64,000 nt of DNA from positions 746,501 to 810,500 of the forward strand of contig NZ_NSBU01000007.1 in assembly GCF_002285415.1 (NCBI RefSeq). Reading direction: 5' to 3'. The translations under genes were made by a program, and so were the position numbers. Under the pieces are notes generated by a model. The model was not told where the DNA came from, did no database searches, and worked only from the letters and a program-made list of their open reading frames with translations. Below, one piece after another: positions 8,714 through 16,884 of this stretch. This DNA comes from Actibacterium pelagium. GTDB lineage: Bacteria; Pseudomonadota; Alphaproteobacteria; Rhodobacterales; Rhodobacteraceae. How positions within the stretch are numbered: position 1 is the first letter of the stretch; each line of letters starts with the position of its first letter.

Positions 8714-9489
8714 GCCGAAACCTTTGAGTTGCGCAGATGGTCCAGCGTTTTCTCGATCCAGGGATAAAGATAGCTGGCCATGTCGTCCTGCTGCTGTGGC
8801 GTTGCAATCAAATCGTTTCGGATCTCGATCATCACGTTGAGCAGTCCGTTTTGCGCTCCGTGCAGGTCCAACGAATGGGTCACACCATCCTTCGCCGCAT
8901 AGGGTTCATTCAGACGAGTAACGTAGGGGGCTTTGGCAGGCTGTAACTCCATCATCGCCTTGGCAAACCGGTCGTTTTCGCCGTGCAAGATGCCCAATTC
9001 AACGGCCCGTTTCTTGCCATGAAAAATCGGGGTGAAGCTGTGAATAGTGATCAGAAGTTCAAGGTCATTTCTCTTTTGCCTGACCTCTTCGCTTACGGCT
9101 TGGACAAAGGGAACATAGACGTTTTCAACGCGTTCCATCCTTGCTTTTTCGCTCAGGTTTGTGTTGCCCGGAATGTCGTGGATTTCACTGCGTGCCGGGA
9201 TGGCGCTTTCAGCTTCTGGTGGGCGATTACAGTCATAGACCAACCGCGAGATGTTTCCGTTGATCAACGAGGCGTCCAATTTCTGACGCAGGGTTTTCGC
9301 CACGCCTAAAGCGCCGGGATCCCACGCAACATGACTGTTTAGGACCTCTTGCGAAACGCCAAGGTCGTTTAAACAGGCCGGGACGCGGTTCGATGCGTGT
9401 TCACAAAGGATCAGGAACGGCGTCCCTTGAGCAGGGGCGCTCACTTCAAGTGGCTGGCCATAGCCAGATGCTTCTACGTGCGATTCCAT
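8710..9489 (-). CDS. N-formylglutamate amidohydrolase family protein
   Basis: A 259-residue member of the N-formylglutamate amidohydrolase (HutG/FGase) family. The recognisable blocks are CEHASNRVP near residue 30, DPGALGVAK followed by NGNISRLVYDCNRP, and TIHSFTPIFHG in the middle; the His and acidic residues there are the likely zinc ligands. Known members release formate and glutamate from N-formylglutamate. No other histidine-utilisation genes are here. It heads an operon with a glutamine-synthetase-like ligase, so cleavage of a glutamyl or similar amide is a reasonable alternative. No Shine-Dalgarno precedes ATG 9489; TTG 9495 is possible. The promoter geometry suggests a leaderless start. 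Confidence 0.85.
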   Translation of the reverse strand: MESHVEASGYGQPLEVSAPAQGTPFLILCEHASNRVPACLNDLGVSQEVLNSHVAWDPGALGVAKTLRQKLDASLINGNISRLVYDCNRPPEAESAIPARSEIHDIPGNTNLSEKARMERVENVYVPFVQAVSEEVRQKRNDLELLITIHSFTPIFHGKKRAVELGILHGENDRFAKAMMELQPAKAPYVTRLNEPYAAKDGVTHSLDLHGAQNGLLNVMIEIRNDLIATPQQQDDMASYLYPWIEKTLDHLRNSKVSA

Positions 9490-9493
9490 CGTC

Positions 9494-9530
9494 AAATCAT
9501 TGACAGGAGAAATTTACCTGTCAATGATTT
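9494..9530. promoter_or_regulatory. Symmetric divergent promoter/operator between the amidohydrolase operon and rpiR
   Basis: A perfect 14-bp inverted repeat (AAATCATTGACAGG / CCTGTCAATGATTT, 9-nt spacer). Each arm carries TTGACA as a -35, and the opposite arm supplies AATGAT (4 of 6 to TATAAT) 17 bp away, on both strands. The minus-strand promoter would start transcription at or near 9489, the A of the amidohydrolase ATG. Further ATTGAC half-sites occur at 9551-9556 and 9571-9576. Probable binding site of the RpiR-type regulator. Confidence 0.65.
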
Positions 9531-9614
9531 TCCGGAATAATATCGACAGCATTGACGAGGCTGTTCAAATATTGACAATCGTCAGCGTGCCACCCCAAAA
9601 AAGGAGCACATGTC

Positions 9615-10469
9615 ATGACTGTTTCTGCCAGACTGATCGAACACCGCGACGAGATGACTCCGTCCGAGCGGCAACTTCTGAACACGCTTCTCGACGATTA
9701 TCCGATCGTTGGCCTGGGCAGCATTACCGAGCTTGCCAGCGCTGCCGGCGTATCGACAACAACGGTTGCTCGGATGCTGCAAAAGACTGGGTACGATGGA
9801 TTCCCACAGTTTCAATCCGCGCTGCGCGCTGAGCTGAAACAGATGATTTCAGACCCAATTGCCAAGCGCAATGTCTGGAAAACCGACTTACCCGAGGAAC
9901 ACATACTGAACCGCTATTCAAGGCAAGGGATTGAAAACCAACAGCGTACGCTTGGCGATGTGGACCCCGAGGATTTTGACAGCCTGTGTTCCCTGCTTAG
10001 CGACCCGAACAGGACGATCTTTATTGCCGGCGGCCGGATCACCGGGACGGTGGCCCATTACCTTTACTTGCATCTGCAAATGATCCGCCCGCAGGTGCGG
10101 CTTGTTGCCAGCGGAGGGTCGTGGCCGCATGACCTTCTTGACCTCCAGCCCGGGGATGTCTTGCTTGCCTATGATGTGCGGCGCTATGAAAACGGCACCT
10201 TACAGATGGCGCAGATGTGCCATGAGAAGGGGGCCGATGTCCTTTTGTTCACTGATCAGTGGCGCTCGCCGATACACCGGTTGGCCAAGCACACTTTCGC
10301 CAGCCGGATAGATGTGCCGTCGGCCTGGGACTCCTGCCTGCCGCTGCTGATGCTGACCGAATGTACCATCGCCGCCGTGCAAGAGATTCTTTGGGAAACG
10401 GTCAAGGCAAGAACAGACGCGCTGGAAGCGGCGTTCGACCAAACAAAGCTGTTTCGGAAGTTCACCTAG
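9615..10469 (+). CDS. RpiR-family transcriptional regulator (HTH + SIS domain)
   Basis: A 284-residue regulator with an N-terminal RpiR helix-turn-helix (about 1-77; SITELASAAGVSTTTVARML is the recognition region) and a C-terminal SIS sugar-phosphate-isomerase-like domain (about 125-265) that usually binds a phosphorylated ligand. AAGGAG lies 8 bases before the ATG. It is divergent from the amidohydrolase/TRAP/ligase operon across a perfect inverted repeat, so control of that operon and of itself is likely. The effector is unknown; several proteobacterial RpiR proteins beside amine or amino-acid catabolic genes do not sense sugars. Confidence 0.9.
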   Translation: MTVSARLIEHRDEMTPSERQLLNTLLDDYPIVGLGSITELASAAGVSTTTVARMLQKTGYDGFPQFQSALRAELKQMISDPIAKRNVWKTDLPEEHILNRYSRQGIENQQRTLGDVDPEDFDSLCSLLSDPNRTIFIAGGRITGTVAHYLYLHLQMIRPQVRLVASGGSWPHDLLDLQPGDVLLAYDVRRYENGTLQMAQMCHEKGADVLLFTDQWRSPIHRLAKHTFASRIDVPSAWDSCLPLLMLTECTIAAVQEILWETVKARTDALEAAFDQTKLFRKFT

Positions 10470-10623
10470 GTTAGTTTACGGCATCCCGAGATGGTGCCGA
10501 AAAATCTACTGTGAAGGGCAGGGCGGCGATCTAGCTTCTGTCTGGGATAGGACGTGCACCTTTGCCTTACTTCAAAAGCACCGTCCTGACACGTCATCAG
10601 TGTTTACGCTTAACAATGCTATA

Positions 10624-11385
10624 TCAGCCTTGAGCGACGATAATATTGAGCGACGAGGTCACTTTTTCAAAGCCAGCGTCGACAGGGCGGTCTGTTACCA
10701 AGAAGTCACCGGACCGCAGATTTGGCTGCCTCATCGCGGGTCTACGATCTTGCGGAGAGAATTTGGATGCGTCGACCGCCATGATGGTGCGCGTGGCATT
10801 ACGCATCATCGCTGTTGCGATATCCACCTCACACTGTTCATGGACCAAAAAGCCTTTCTGCGCGTCAACGACAGAGGCTGACAGAAGGGCATAGTCAACC
10901 TGCATCCGCTCAATCACCTCAAAAGCAGAACGGTCGAAGGCTGCGCCATCATGATCGCGCAACTGGGTGCCTGCCATAGAGACGTTGTTGCCGGGAATCA
11001 TCGCCAAAGTGCTTGCCACAAACGCGGAATTGGTGACGACCGTCAGGTTCTTGCGTTCGCGCAAGGCCTGCGCCGCGAAGGCCGAGGTAGATCCGGTGTC
11101 GATCGCGATACTGTCCCCGTCCTTGACAAGACGGGCGACTTCTCGAGCGATAGCGATTTTCGCAGTTCTATTTTGCGACATTCGCGCCAAAAATGGCGGA
11201 TCCAGTGCCGAGCGATTGGATACGAGGGCGCCATGGACTTTACTGATGTCACCGCGCTCCACCAAGGGTTTGACAACCCGCCTGATGGTTTGATCAGAGA
11301 CCTGCAATTCATTAGCGAGGTTAAGCACGCTGATGCTGCCACGGAGATTGACGATCTCTATTATTTGAGATTCATATTTCGACAT
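10624..11385 (-). CDS. DeoR-family transcriptional regulator
   Basis: A 253-residue DeoR/GlpR-type repressor. The N-terminal winged HTH (about 1-57; VLNLANELQVSDQTIRRVV) is followed by the DeoR sensor domain with the characteristic DSIAIDTGSTSAFAA loop (about 91-105) and VVTNS, which bind phosphorylated ligands in known members. It is divergent from the first FAD/GcvT-kinase unit; the intergenic region holds tandem AAATCAACAAA boxes, and another copy lies before the ABC transporter genes. Family is clear. A phosphorylated metabolite made by the neighbouring kinases is an attractive effector but is inference. The Shine-Dalgarno is poor. Confidence 0.9.
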   Translation of the reverse strand: MSKYESQIIEIVNLRGSISVLNLANELQVSDQTIRRVVKPLVERGDISKVHGALVSNRSALDPPFLARMSQNRTAKIAIAREVARLVKDGDSIAIDTGSTSAFAAQALRERKNLTVVTNSAFVASTLAMIPGNNVSMAGTQLRDHDGAAFDRSAFEVIERMQVDYALLSASVVDAQKGFLVHEQCEVDIATAMMRNATRTIMAVDASKFSPQDRRPAMRQPNLRSGDFLVTDRPVDAGFEKVTSSLNIIVAQG

Positions 11386-11448
11386 CGCTTGATCTTTTTG
11401 TTTAAAATATAGGGGTATATTACACGACCCCTTTAGGCAAATCGACTT

Positions 11449-11487
11449 AAATCAACAAAAATCAACAAAAATATTGTGCTTTTGTTG
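11449..11487. promoter_or_regulatory. Putative DeoR operator: tandem AAATCAACAAA boxes
   Basis: Two copies of AAATCAACAAA, at 11449-11459 and 11459-11469, are spaced exactly one helical turn apart. An inverted TTTTGTTG follows at 11480-11487. They lie between the divergent deoR and FAD/GcvT genes. Repeated short boxes of this kind are typical of DeoR-family operators. Confidence 0.6.
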
Positions 11488-11528
11488 CTTTGGGTTATCG
11501 TGGCCTTAGCAAAATCAGGGGCTGTGAG

Positions 11529-13952
11529 ATGGCAAAAACGGCGGTGAAGCATCTTATTGTCGGTGGAGGCATTATTGGATGCTCTATCGCTTATCATCTT
11601 ACGCGAAATGGCGAAAAGGACGTGGTCTTGCTAGAGCGCGAAGGCCTGACCGAAGGGGCCACGTGGCATGCGGCAGGTCTGGTCGGTCAACTTCGATCAT
11701 CGCGTAACACCACTCGCATGTTGAAGAAGTCGGTCGAGATGTACGACCGCCTGCAAAACGAAGAGGGGTTCCAGTTCGACTGGAAAAAAACGGGTTCGCT
11801 TCGGTTGGCGGCGACCAAGGAGCGGATGCTTGAAGCCAAACGTCTGGCCACGATGGCGCGCAGCTTTGAGCTTGAAATGTCGATCATTTCTCCTGCAGAG
11901 GCAAAAGTACTCTTTCCGTTGATCGATGCGAGAGGACTTGAGGGGGCGGCCTATATTCCCTCTGATGGCTATGTGGATCCGGCATCGCTTTGTCAGGCAG
12001 TGGCGAGTGCCGCCCGCAAACAAGGTGCCGTGATCAAGCAAGGCGTCGAAGTCACGGATTTCACCGTCAACAATGGCCGCGTCACTCAGGTGATGACCAG
12101 CGACGGCATCTATGAGGCGGATACGGTGATCCTTGCCACTGGTATGTGGAGCCGAGAGATTGGTGAAAAACTGGGTATCAGAGTGCCGGCCTGTGCGGTT
12201 GAACACCAGTATATCGTCACTGAATCTACTGGCAGCGATATTGGTCACTACCCAACCCTTCGCGACCCTGAAAGACTGGTCTATTACAAGCCGGACGTAG
12301 GTGGCCGCCTTGTGATTGGCGGCTACGAAGACGACACTTTGCCATTTGGTGATCCGAAAATTCCCGGTCGCTTTGTGCGCCAGCTTTTGCCGGAAAACCT
12401 TGACCGTTTCTTGCCCTTGGCTGAATTGGCCGGGAAAGTGACACCGGTTGTCAACGAAGTCGGTATTCGTCAGGTGATCAATGGCCCGATCCCTTATTCT
12501 GCTGATGGCGATTTCGTCATGGGGTGGCAGCCTGGGTTCGACAACCTTATGTTGGCCACAGGCTTTCTTTACGGCATTGCGGCAGGTGGCGGCGCTGGCG
12601 AGATGATCGCTGAATGGGTTGTCGATGGTGCGCCGTCATTGGATTTGTGGCCGCTGGATGTGCGTCGGTTCGGGCCGCATCACGGCACGCGAGCCTTCAT
12701 GTATCCTCGGGCGGTCGAGCACTATGCCCATCATTATAAAATGCGTTATCCCGGGCAGGAGCATGAGACTGCGCGTCAACTGCGACTGTCGCCGCTGTAT
12801 CAACGTCTCAAGGACGCGGGCGCTGTTTATGGGTCGAAAAACGGGTGGGAGAGACCGTTGTGGTTTGCCCCCGAAGGGGTTGCACGGGTAGACCAGCTCG
12901 ATTTCCTCAATCCAGGCTGGAAGGAATACGCCGCGCAAGAACACAAGGCGGTGCGGGAACGTGTGGCGCTGATAGACCAAAGCTCTTTTGCAAAGTTCGA
13001 AATTCTAGGGCCTGGCGCACTAGATCTGCTTCAACGGTTGTGCGTTTCAAATATGGACAAGCCGGTCGGGTCGGTCATCTACACCCAGATGTGCAATGAG
13101 CAGGGCGGGACCGAGGCAGATGTGACCTTTATCCGGCTTGCACAGGATCGCTTCTATATGGTCACCGGCTCTGGCTTTGGGGTGCATGACAGCGATTGGA
13201 TCAAACGCAACATGCCCAATGACGGATCCGTTCACCTGATAGAGGTTACCTCTGGCAAGGCAGTCGTAAACATCGTCGGCCCTAAGGCGCGCGAAGTTTT
13301 GGCGAAAGCATCGGAATCGGATGTTTCGGACCAAGCCATTCCATTTTCCACCGCATGTGAAATCATCGTGGGCGCAGCACCAGTTCTGGCCGCGCGGATC
13401 GGCTATGTCGGGGAATTAGGTTATGAGCTGCATGTTCCCACAGAATTCGCCGCACATGTCTATGACCAGCTGTGGCAAGCCGGGCAAAGCGCGGGCATTG
13501 CAAATGTCGGCTACCGCGCGATCGAAAGCCTGCGAATGGAAAAAGGCTATATCTACTGGTCGGGGGATGTGACGCCAGATTATACGCCGGTCGAGGCCGG
13601 GGTCGGCTTTCGCGTGCATTTGAAGTCCAAGGGAGACTTTATGGGCCGCGCCGTTCTTGAACAGCAGAAGGCCGGTAAACTGACGCGCAAGCTGTGCACG
13701 TTTACGACAGATGCCAACCTGCCGCTGACCGGGGGAGAGACGATCCTTGACGGCGATCGGGTTGTTTCACTGGCGACATCTGTGGGCTTTGGGCACAGTG
13801 TGGGTAAGACCATTTTGCGGGGTTATCTCGACAAGGATCATTGGGACAAAACGGATTTCATGCTGGAGGTCTTTGGCGACCGCCATCCCATCACCAAGGT
13901 AGATGGGCCGCTGTATGATCCCGAAAACAAGGCGCTGAAAGGTGAGGTGTAA
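11529..13952 (+). CDS. FAD-dependent oxidoreductase/GcvT fusion (dimethylglycine/sarcosine dehydrogenase family)
   Basis: An 807-residue two-part enzyme. The N-terminal FAD-binding oxidoreductase domain carries GGGIIG at 12-17 and WHAAGL at 46-51, where H47 matches the histidine that holds FAD covalently in mammalian dimethylglycine dehydrogenase. The C-terminal half (about 430-800) is a GcvT-like folate-binding domain. Such enzymes oxidise an N-methyl group and pass the one-carbon unit to THF as methylene-THF. ATG 11529 follows AGGGG; the upstream TTG is unlikely. A kinase gene follows after 3 bases. The substrate could be dimethylglycine, sarcosine or another N-methylated amine. Confidence 0.9.
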   Translation: MAKTAVKHLIVGGGIIGCSIAYHLTRNGEKDVVLLEREGLTEGATWHAAGLVGQLRSSRNTTRMLKKSVEMYDRLQNEEGFQFDWKKTGSLRLAATKERMLEAKRLATMARSFELEMSIISPAEAKVLFPLIDARGLEGAAYIPSDGYVDPASLCQAVASAARKQGAVIKQGVEVTDFTVNNGRVTQVMTSDGIYEADTVILATGMWSREIGEKLGIRVPACAVEHQYIVTESTGSDIGHYPTLRDPERLVYYKPDVGGRLVIGGYEDDTLPFGDPKIPGRFVRQLLPENLDRFLPLAELAGKVTPVVNEVGIRQVINGPIPYSADGDFVMGWQPGFDNLMLATGFLYGIAAGGGAGEMIAEWVVDGAPSLDLWPLDVRRFGPHHGTRAFMYPRAVEHYAHHYKMRYPGQEHETARQLRLSPLYQRLKDAGAVYGSKNGWERPLWFAPEGVARVDQLDFLNPGWKEYAAQEHKAVRERVALIDQSSFAKFEILGPGALDLLQRLCVSNMDKPVGSVIYTQMCNEQGGTEADVTFIRLAQDRFYMVTGSGFGVHDSDWIKRNMPNDGSVHLIEVTSGKAVVNIVGPKAREVLAKASESDVSDQAIPFSTACEIIVGAAPVLAARIGYVGELGYELHVPTEFAAHVYDQLWQAGQSAGIANVGYRAIESLRMEKGYIYWSGDVTPDYTPVEAGVGFRVHLKSKGDFMGRAVLEQQKAGKLTRKLCTFTTDANLPLTGGETILDGDRVVSLATSVGFGHSVGKTILRGYLDKDHWDKTDFMLEVFGDRHPITKVDGPLYDPENKALKGEV

Positions 13953-13955
13953 GCG

Positions 13956-14879
13956 ATGACAGAACATGCTGAACAGGTGATAGAGGCGCTGCACAAGGCT
14001 CCGGGATTGGAAAAGGCAGAAGTGCTTAGCATTACGCGACTTGGTGGGATGACCAATTTGGTGCATCGGGTTGATATGGCCGATCGCTCTGTCATCGTGC
14101 GCATCCCCGGGGCGGGGACGGAAGATTATATTGATCGGGCTGTAGAGGCTCATAACGCCGAGGCCGCCGCCCAAGCAGGTGTGTCGGCCAAGGTAATCTT
14201 TGCCGATCCAGCAACCGGATTGATGATTACCGAGACGGTTCCGAACATCGAGACAATGACGCCCGATCTGTTCAAATCGCGAAAGGGATCTCCGGCGCGC
14301 GCTGGTGCGGCTTTGGCCAAATTGCACAATTCGGGACAGATGTTTGAGTTCCGCTTTGAGCTTTTTGCGATGATTGACGATTACTTGAAGGTTCTTTCGA
14401 CCAAGGATGTCGACCTGCCTGCCGGCTATCACGACGTGGTTGAAGCCGCAAAGCCGGTTAAGGATGTGCTGGCGAATGCCGATCTGCCGCTAAGCCCGTG
14501 CCACTGCGATCCGCTGTGCGAGAATTTTCTGGATGACGGCGCGGTCATGTGGATCGTCGACTGGGAATATTCCGGCATGAACGATCCGTTGTGGGATGTC
14601 GGTGATCTTTCGGTCGAGGCGGGTATGGACAGTGATCAAGATGCGGAATTGATGCGCGCGTATTTCGGCCGAGAGCCGACAGCGGCTGAAACTGGTCGGA
14701 TGGTCATTTACAAGGCCATGTGCGACCTGCTTTGGACGCTTTGGGGCCTGATCCAACATGCCGATGACAACCCGGCCGAAGATTTCTGGGCATACGCGAC
14801 AGAACGGTTCGAACGTTGCAAGGCGTTGATGCAAGACCCAAGCTTTGCGGATCATGTCGAGGCGGTTCGGCGCGGCTAG
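13956..14879 (+). CDS. Phosphotransferase, choline/ethanolamine kinase-like (APH superfamily)
   Basis: A 307-residue kinase of the aminoglycoside phosphotransferase/choline kinase (LicA-like) group. The catalytic loop HCDPLCEN is at 183-190 (catalytic D185) and the metal-binding DWE at 202-204; an N-terminal RLGGMTN phosphate-binding loop is near 28-34. It starts 3 bases after the FAD/GcvT gene, so is co-transcribed, and its stop codon interlocks with that of the convergent phosphatase (shared CTAG). A kinase beside an N-demethylase suggests phosphorylation of an N-methylated amino alcohol. The substrate is not identifiable from sequence. Confidence 0.85.
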   Translation: MTEHAEQVIEALHKAPGLEKAEVLSITRLGGMTNLVHRVDMADRSVIVRIPGAGTEDYIDRAVEAHNAEAAAQAGVSAKVIFADPATGLMITETVPNIETMTPDLFKSRKGSPARAGAALAKLHNSGQMFEFRFELFAMIDDYLKVLSTKDVDLPAGYHDVVEAAKPVKDVLANADLPLSPCHCDPLCENFLDDGAVMWIVDWEYSGMNDPLWDVGDLSVEAGMDSDQDAELMRAYFGREPTAAETGRMVIYKAMCDLLWTLWGLIQHADDNPAEDFWAYATERFERCKALMQDPSFADHVEAVRRG

Positions 14880-15652
14880 GTCGCGACCAACGCCATCAAT
14901 TCTGCATGAAGCTCGGGGGTTGAAGCGGTCAGGGTACGACCGTCAGAGTTCAGGGTCAGCGGGGCGCCGCTCCAATCGGTCATAACCCCGCCAGCAGCTT
15001 CTACCACAGCCGCAACCGGTAGATAGTCGTACGGCTGCAGGTCGAAATCCACGACGGCATCTATCGAGCCCGCAGCAACCAGCGCATGGGCGTAACAATC
15101 CGCTCCCATGCGCCGCAATTGGCCGGCGCCCACAAGGCGTTTGAATACATCGGGCTCTTGTACGGCAAGTTTGTCGCCTTCGTTTATAAAAAGTTTGGCT
15201 TCGGACAGGTGTTTGCATTGGCTGACATGGATCGGCTCTTCGTTGCGTGTCGCCCCAAGGCCGGGGGCGCCAGCATAAACCTCGCCAAGCGCGGGCATCC
15301 GAATGACCCCGACGGGGCTGTCTGAAGGATCCTGAAAGCCAAGCAGCATTCCAAACAAAGGCAGTCCGGCGATAAACGACCGCGTGCCGTCGATTGGATC
15401 AATGATCCAGGTTCGGTCAGAACTACCAGAGCGCCCCATTTCTTCGCCAAAAATGTGATCCTCGGGGAAGCGCTCTTCCAGCAAATCACGGATTCGGCCT
15501 TCGGTCTCCCGATCGGCTATGGTGACAGGACTTTCATCGGACTTGGTGTCAAATCCGGAAACGCGCCTGAAGTGACGCATCGAAGTTCGCGCGGCTATCT
15601 CGGTGATATCGACGGCTGCGCGAAGTCGCTCCTGACGTGTATGTGTGCTCAT
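14876..15652 (-). CDS. Inositol monophosphatase family protein (HisN-like phosphatase)
   Basis: A 258-residue Mg-dependent phosphatase. The family signature IDPIDGTRSF is at about residues 84-93, an upstream GEE supplies metal ligands, and FDLQPYDYLPVAAVVEAAGG marks the C-terminal metal site. The tail resembles HisN-type histidinol-phosphate phosphatases as much as inositol phosphatases. It is inserted between a kinase and an ABC transporter and points the other way, diverging from the transporter genes across a region with an AAATCAACAAA box. It may dephosphorylate a product of the adjacent kinases. A histidine-biosynthesis role cannot be excluded, although no his gene is nearby. Confidence 0.85.
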   Translation of the reverse strand: MSTHTRQERLRAAVDITEIAARTSMRHFRRVSGFDTKSDESPVTIADRETEGRIRDLLEERFPEDHIFGEEMGRSGSSDRTWIIDPIDGTRSFIAGLPLFGMLLGFQDPSDSPVGVIRMPALGEVYAGAPGLGATRNEEPIHVSQCKHLSEAKLFINEGDKLAVQEPDVFKRLVGAGQLRRMGADCYAHALVAAGSIDAVVDFDLQPYDYLPVAAVVEAAGGVMTDWSGAPLTLNSDGRTLTASTPELHAELMALVAT

Positions 15653-15727
15653 TGTTTAAAGGTCCAAGTTTCAATTTGCATCAATCTATAGCGCTGAAAC
15701 TGAACTATCGACAGTAAAACGTTGAAA

Positions 15728-15738
15728 TTTGTTGATTT
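15728..15738. promoter_or_regulatory. Third AAATCAACAAA box (inverse orientation)
   Basis: TTTGTTGATTT, the exact reverse complement of the two 11-mers in front of the DeoR gene 4.3 kb away, lies in the divergent region between the phosphatase and the ABC binding-protein gene. It suggests that the same regulator controls both transcription units. Confidence 0.5.
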
Positions 15739-15840
15739 GAGGCGGGATTGCTGTTGGAATTGGATCATAACAGAGCGAGTCGGACGGCTATGCCCCCACG
15801 AGATGACATCGCCGCACAGAGTCAAAAGGGAGGACTTCCA

Positions 15841-16767
15841 ATGAAATTTCTCGCAGCTGCGTCCGCATTATCACTTGCGGCGCTTCCGGTTATGGCTGAC
15901 AGCGCCGATCCGATTAAGCTTACATTGCATGACTGGTCGGGTCAGTTGATCACTACCACCCTGATGGGAGAGGTGCTCAAAGCTGGCGGCCACAACGTCG
16001 AATATGTTCAAGCCGATTACATCGCGCAGTTTGCCGGGCTTGAAACTGGCGATCTGCATGTCGCTATGGAGATTTGGGAAACCACGGGCCGCGAAGCGAT
16101 GGACGCTGCAACCGGCACCGGGAAAGTCGTCAATCTTGGCTCGACCGGGATGGACGCAATCGAAGAGTGGTGGTTCCCGTCTTATATGAAAGATGTCTGC
16201 CCCGGCCTTCCGAATTGGGAAGCTTTGAATGACTGTGCTTCCGAGTTTGCCACTGCCGAAACCGCGCCGATGGGCCGGTATCTGGGTGGACCGGTAACTT
16301 GGGGTGGTTTCGACGACGAGCGTGTTGAGGCCCTCGAGATGGACTTTGAAGTGGTTCATGCCGGTACGGATGCCGCGCTTTTTGCAGAGCTGGAGTCGGC
16401 TTACCAACGTAAAGCACCGATCGTCTTGTGGATTTATTCGCCGCACTGGGCACCTGCCAAATATGATGGTGAATTCGTGGAGTTCCCGCCGTATTCGGTA
16501 GAGTGCTACAATGATCCGTCGGTCGGGATTAACCCCGATGCGGCTTACGACTGCGGTAAGCCAACCGGTCCGATTTGGAAAGTTGCACATGCCGGGCTGC
16601 AAGAAAGCCACCCGGATGCCACCAAGGCAATCGTGAATTTCAACATCTCTAACGCCGATATGGGCGCAATGGTGGCTGAGGTCGATCTTAATGGCAAATC
16701 GGTTGAAGAAACCGTTGCCGCTTGGATGGATGCGAACCAAGACACCTGGAAAGCTTGGTTGAACTAA
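15841..16767 (+). CDS. Glycine betaine/proline-type ABC transporter substrate-binding protein (ProX/OpuAC family)
   Basis: A 308-residue periplasmic binding protein. The signal peptide spans about residues 1-19 (MKFLAAASALSLAALPVMA). The mature protein starts with a strand matching OpuAC-family proteins (LTLHDWSGQLITTTLM), and several Trp/Tyr residues (IEEWWFP, LWIYSPHW) could form the aromatic cage for a quaternary ammonium group. ATG 15841 has a strong GGGAGG. A hairpin follows its stop, then the ATPase and permease genes. A betaine-like ligand is well supported by family; the precise molecule is not. Confidence 0.9.
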   Translation: MKFLAAASALSLAALPVMADSADPIKLTLHDWSGQLITTTLMGEVLKAGGHNVEYVQADYIAQFAGLETGDLHVAMEIWETTGREAMDAATGTGKVVNLGSTGMDAIEEWWFPSYMKDVCPGLPNWEALNDCASEFATAETAPMGRYLGGPVTWGGFDDERVEALEMDFEVVHAGTDAALFAELESAYQRKAPIVLWIYSPHWAPAKYDGEFVEFPPYSVECYNDPSVGINPDAAYDCGKPTGPIWKVAHAGLQESHPDATKAIVNFNISNADMGAMVAEVDLNGKSVEETVAAWMDANQDTWKAWLN

Positions 16768-16782
16768 GCTCTTTCGTAAGAT

Positions 16783-16808
16783 TGCGCCCGCCAGTTTTGG
16801 CGGGCGCA
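16783..16808. other. Intercistronic hairpin after the binding-protein gene
   Basis: A perfect 10-bp inverted repeat (TGCGCCCGCC / GGCGGGCGCA, loop AGTTTT) 16 bases after the stop, with no T-tract. Likely stabilises the abundant binding-protein mRNA relative to the downstream ATPase and permease. Confidence 0.6.
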
Positions 16809-16884
16809 CACAAAACCTCACAACAATAACGGCAATTCGGTTTACTTTCGAGCGACCGGAATAAAAGAGACCGAGAGACCTGAT

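Noticed and set aside
9494-9530. Terminator hairpin
   Set aside because: It lies between two divergent starts, not at a gene end, and contains promoter hexamers; an operator/promoter is the better reading.
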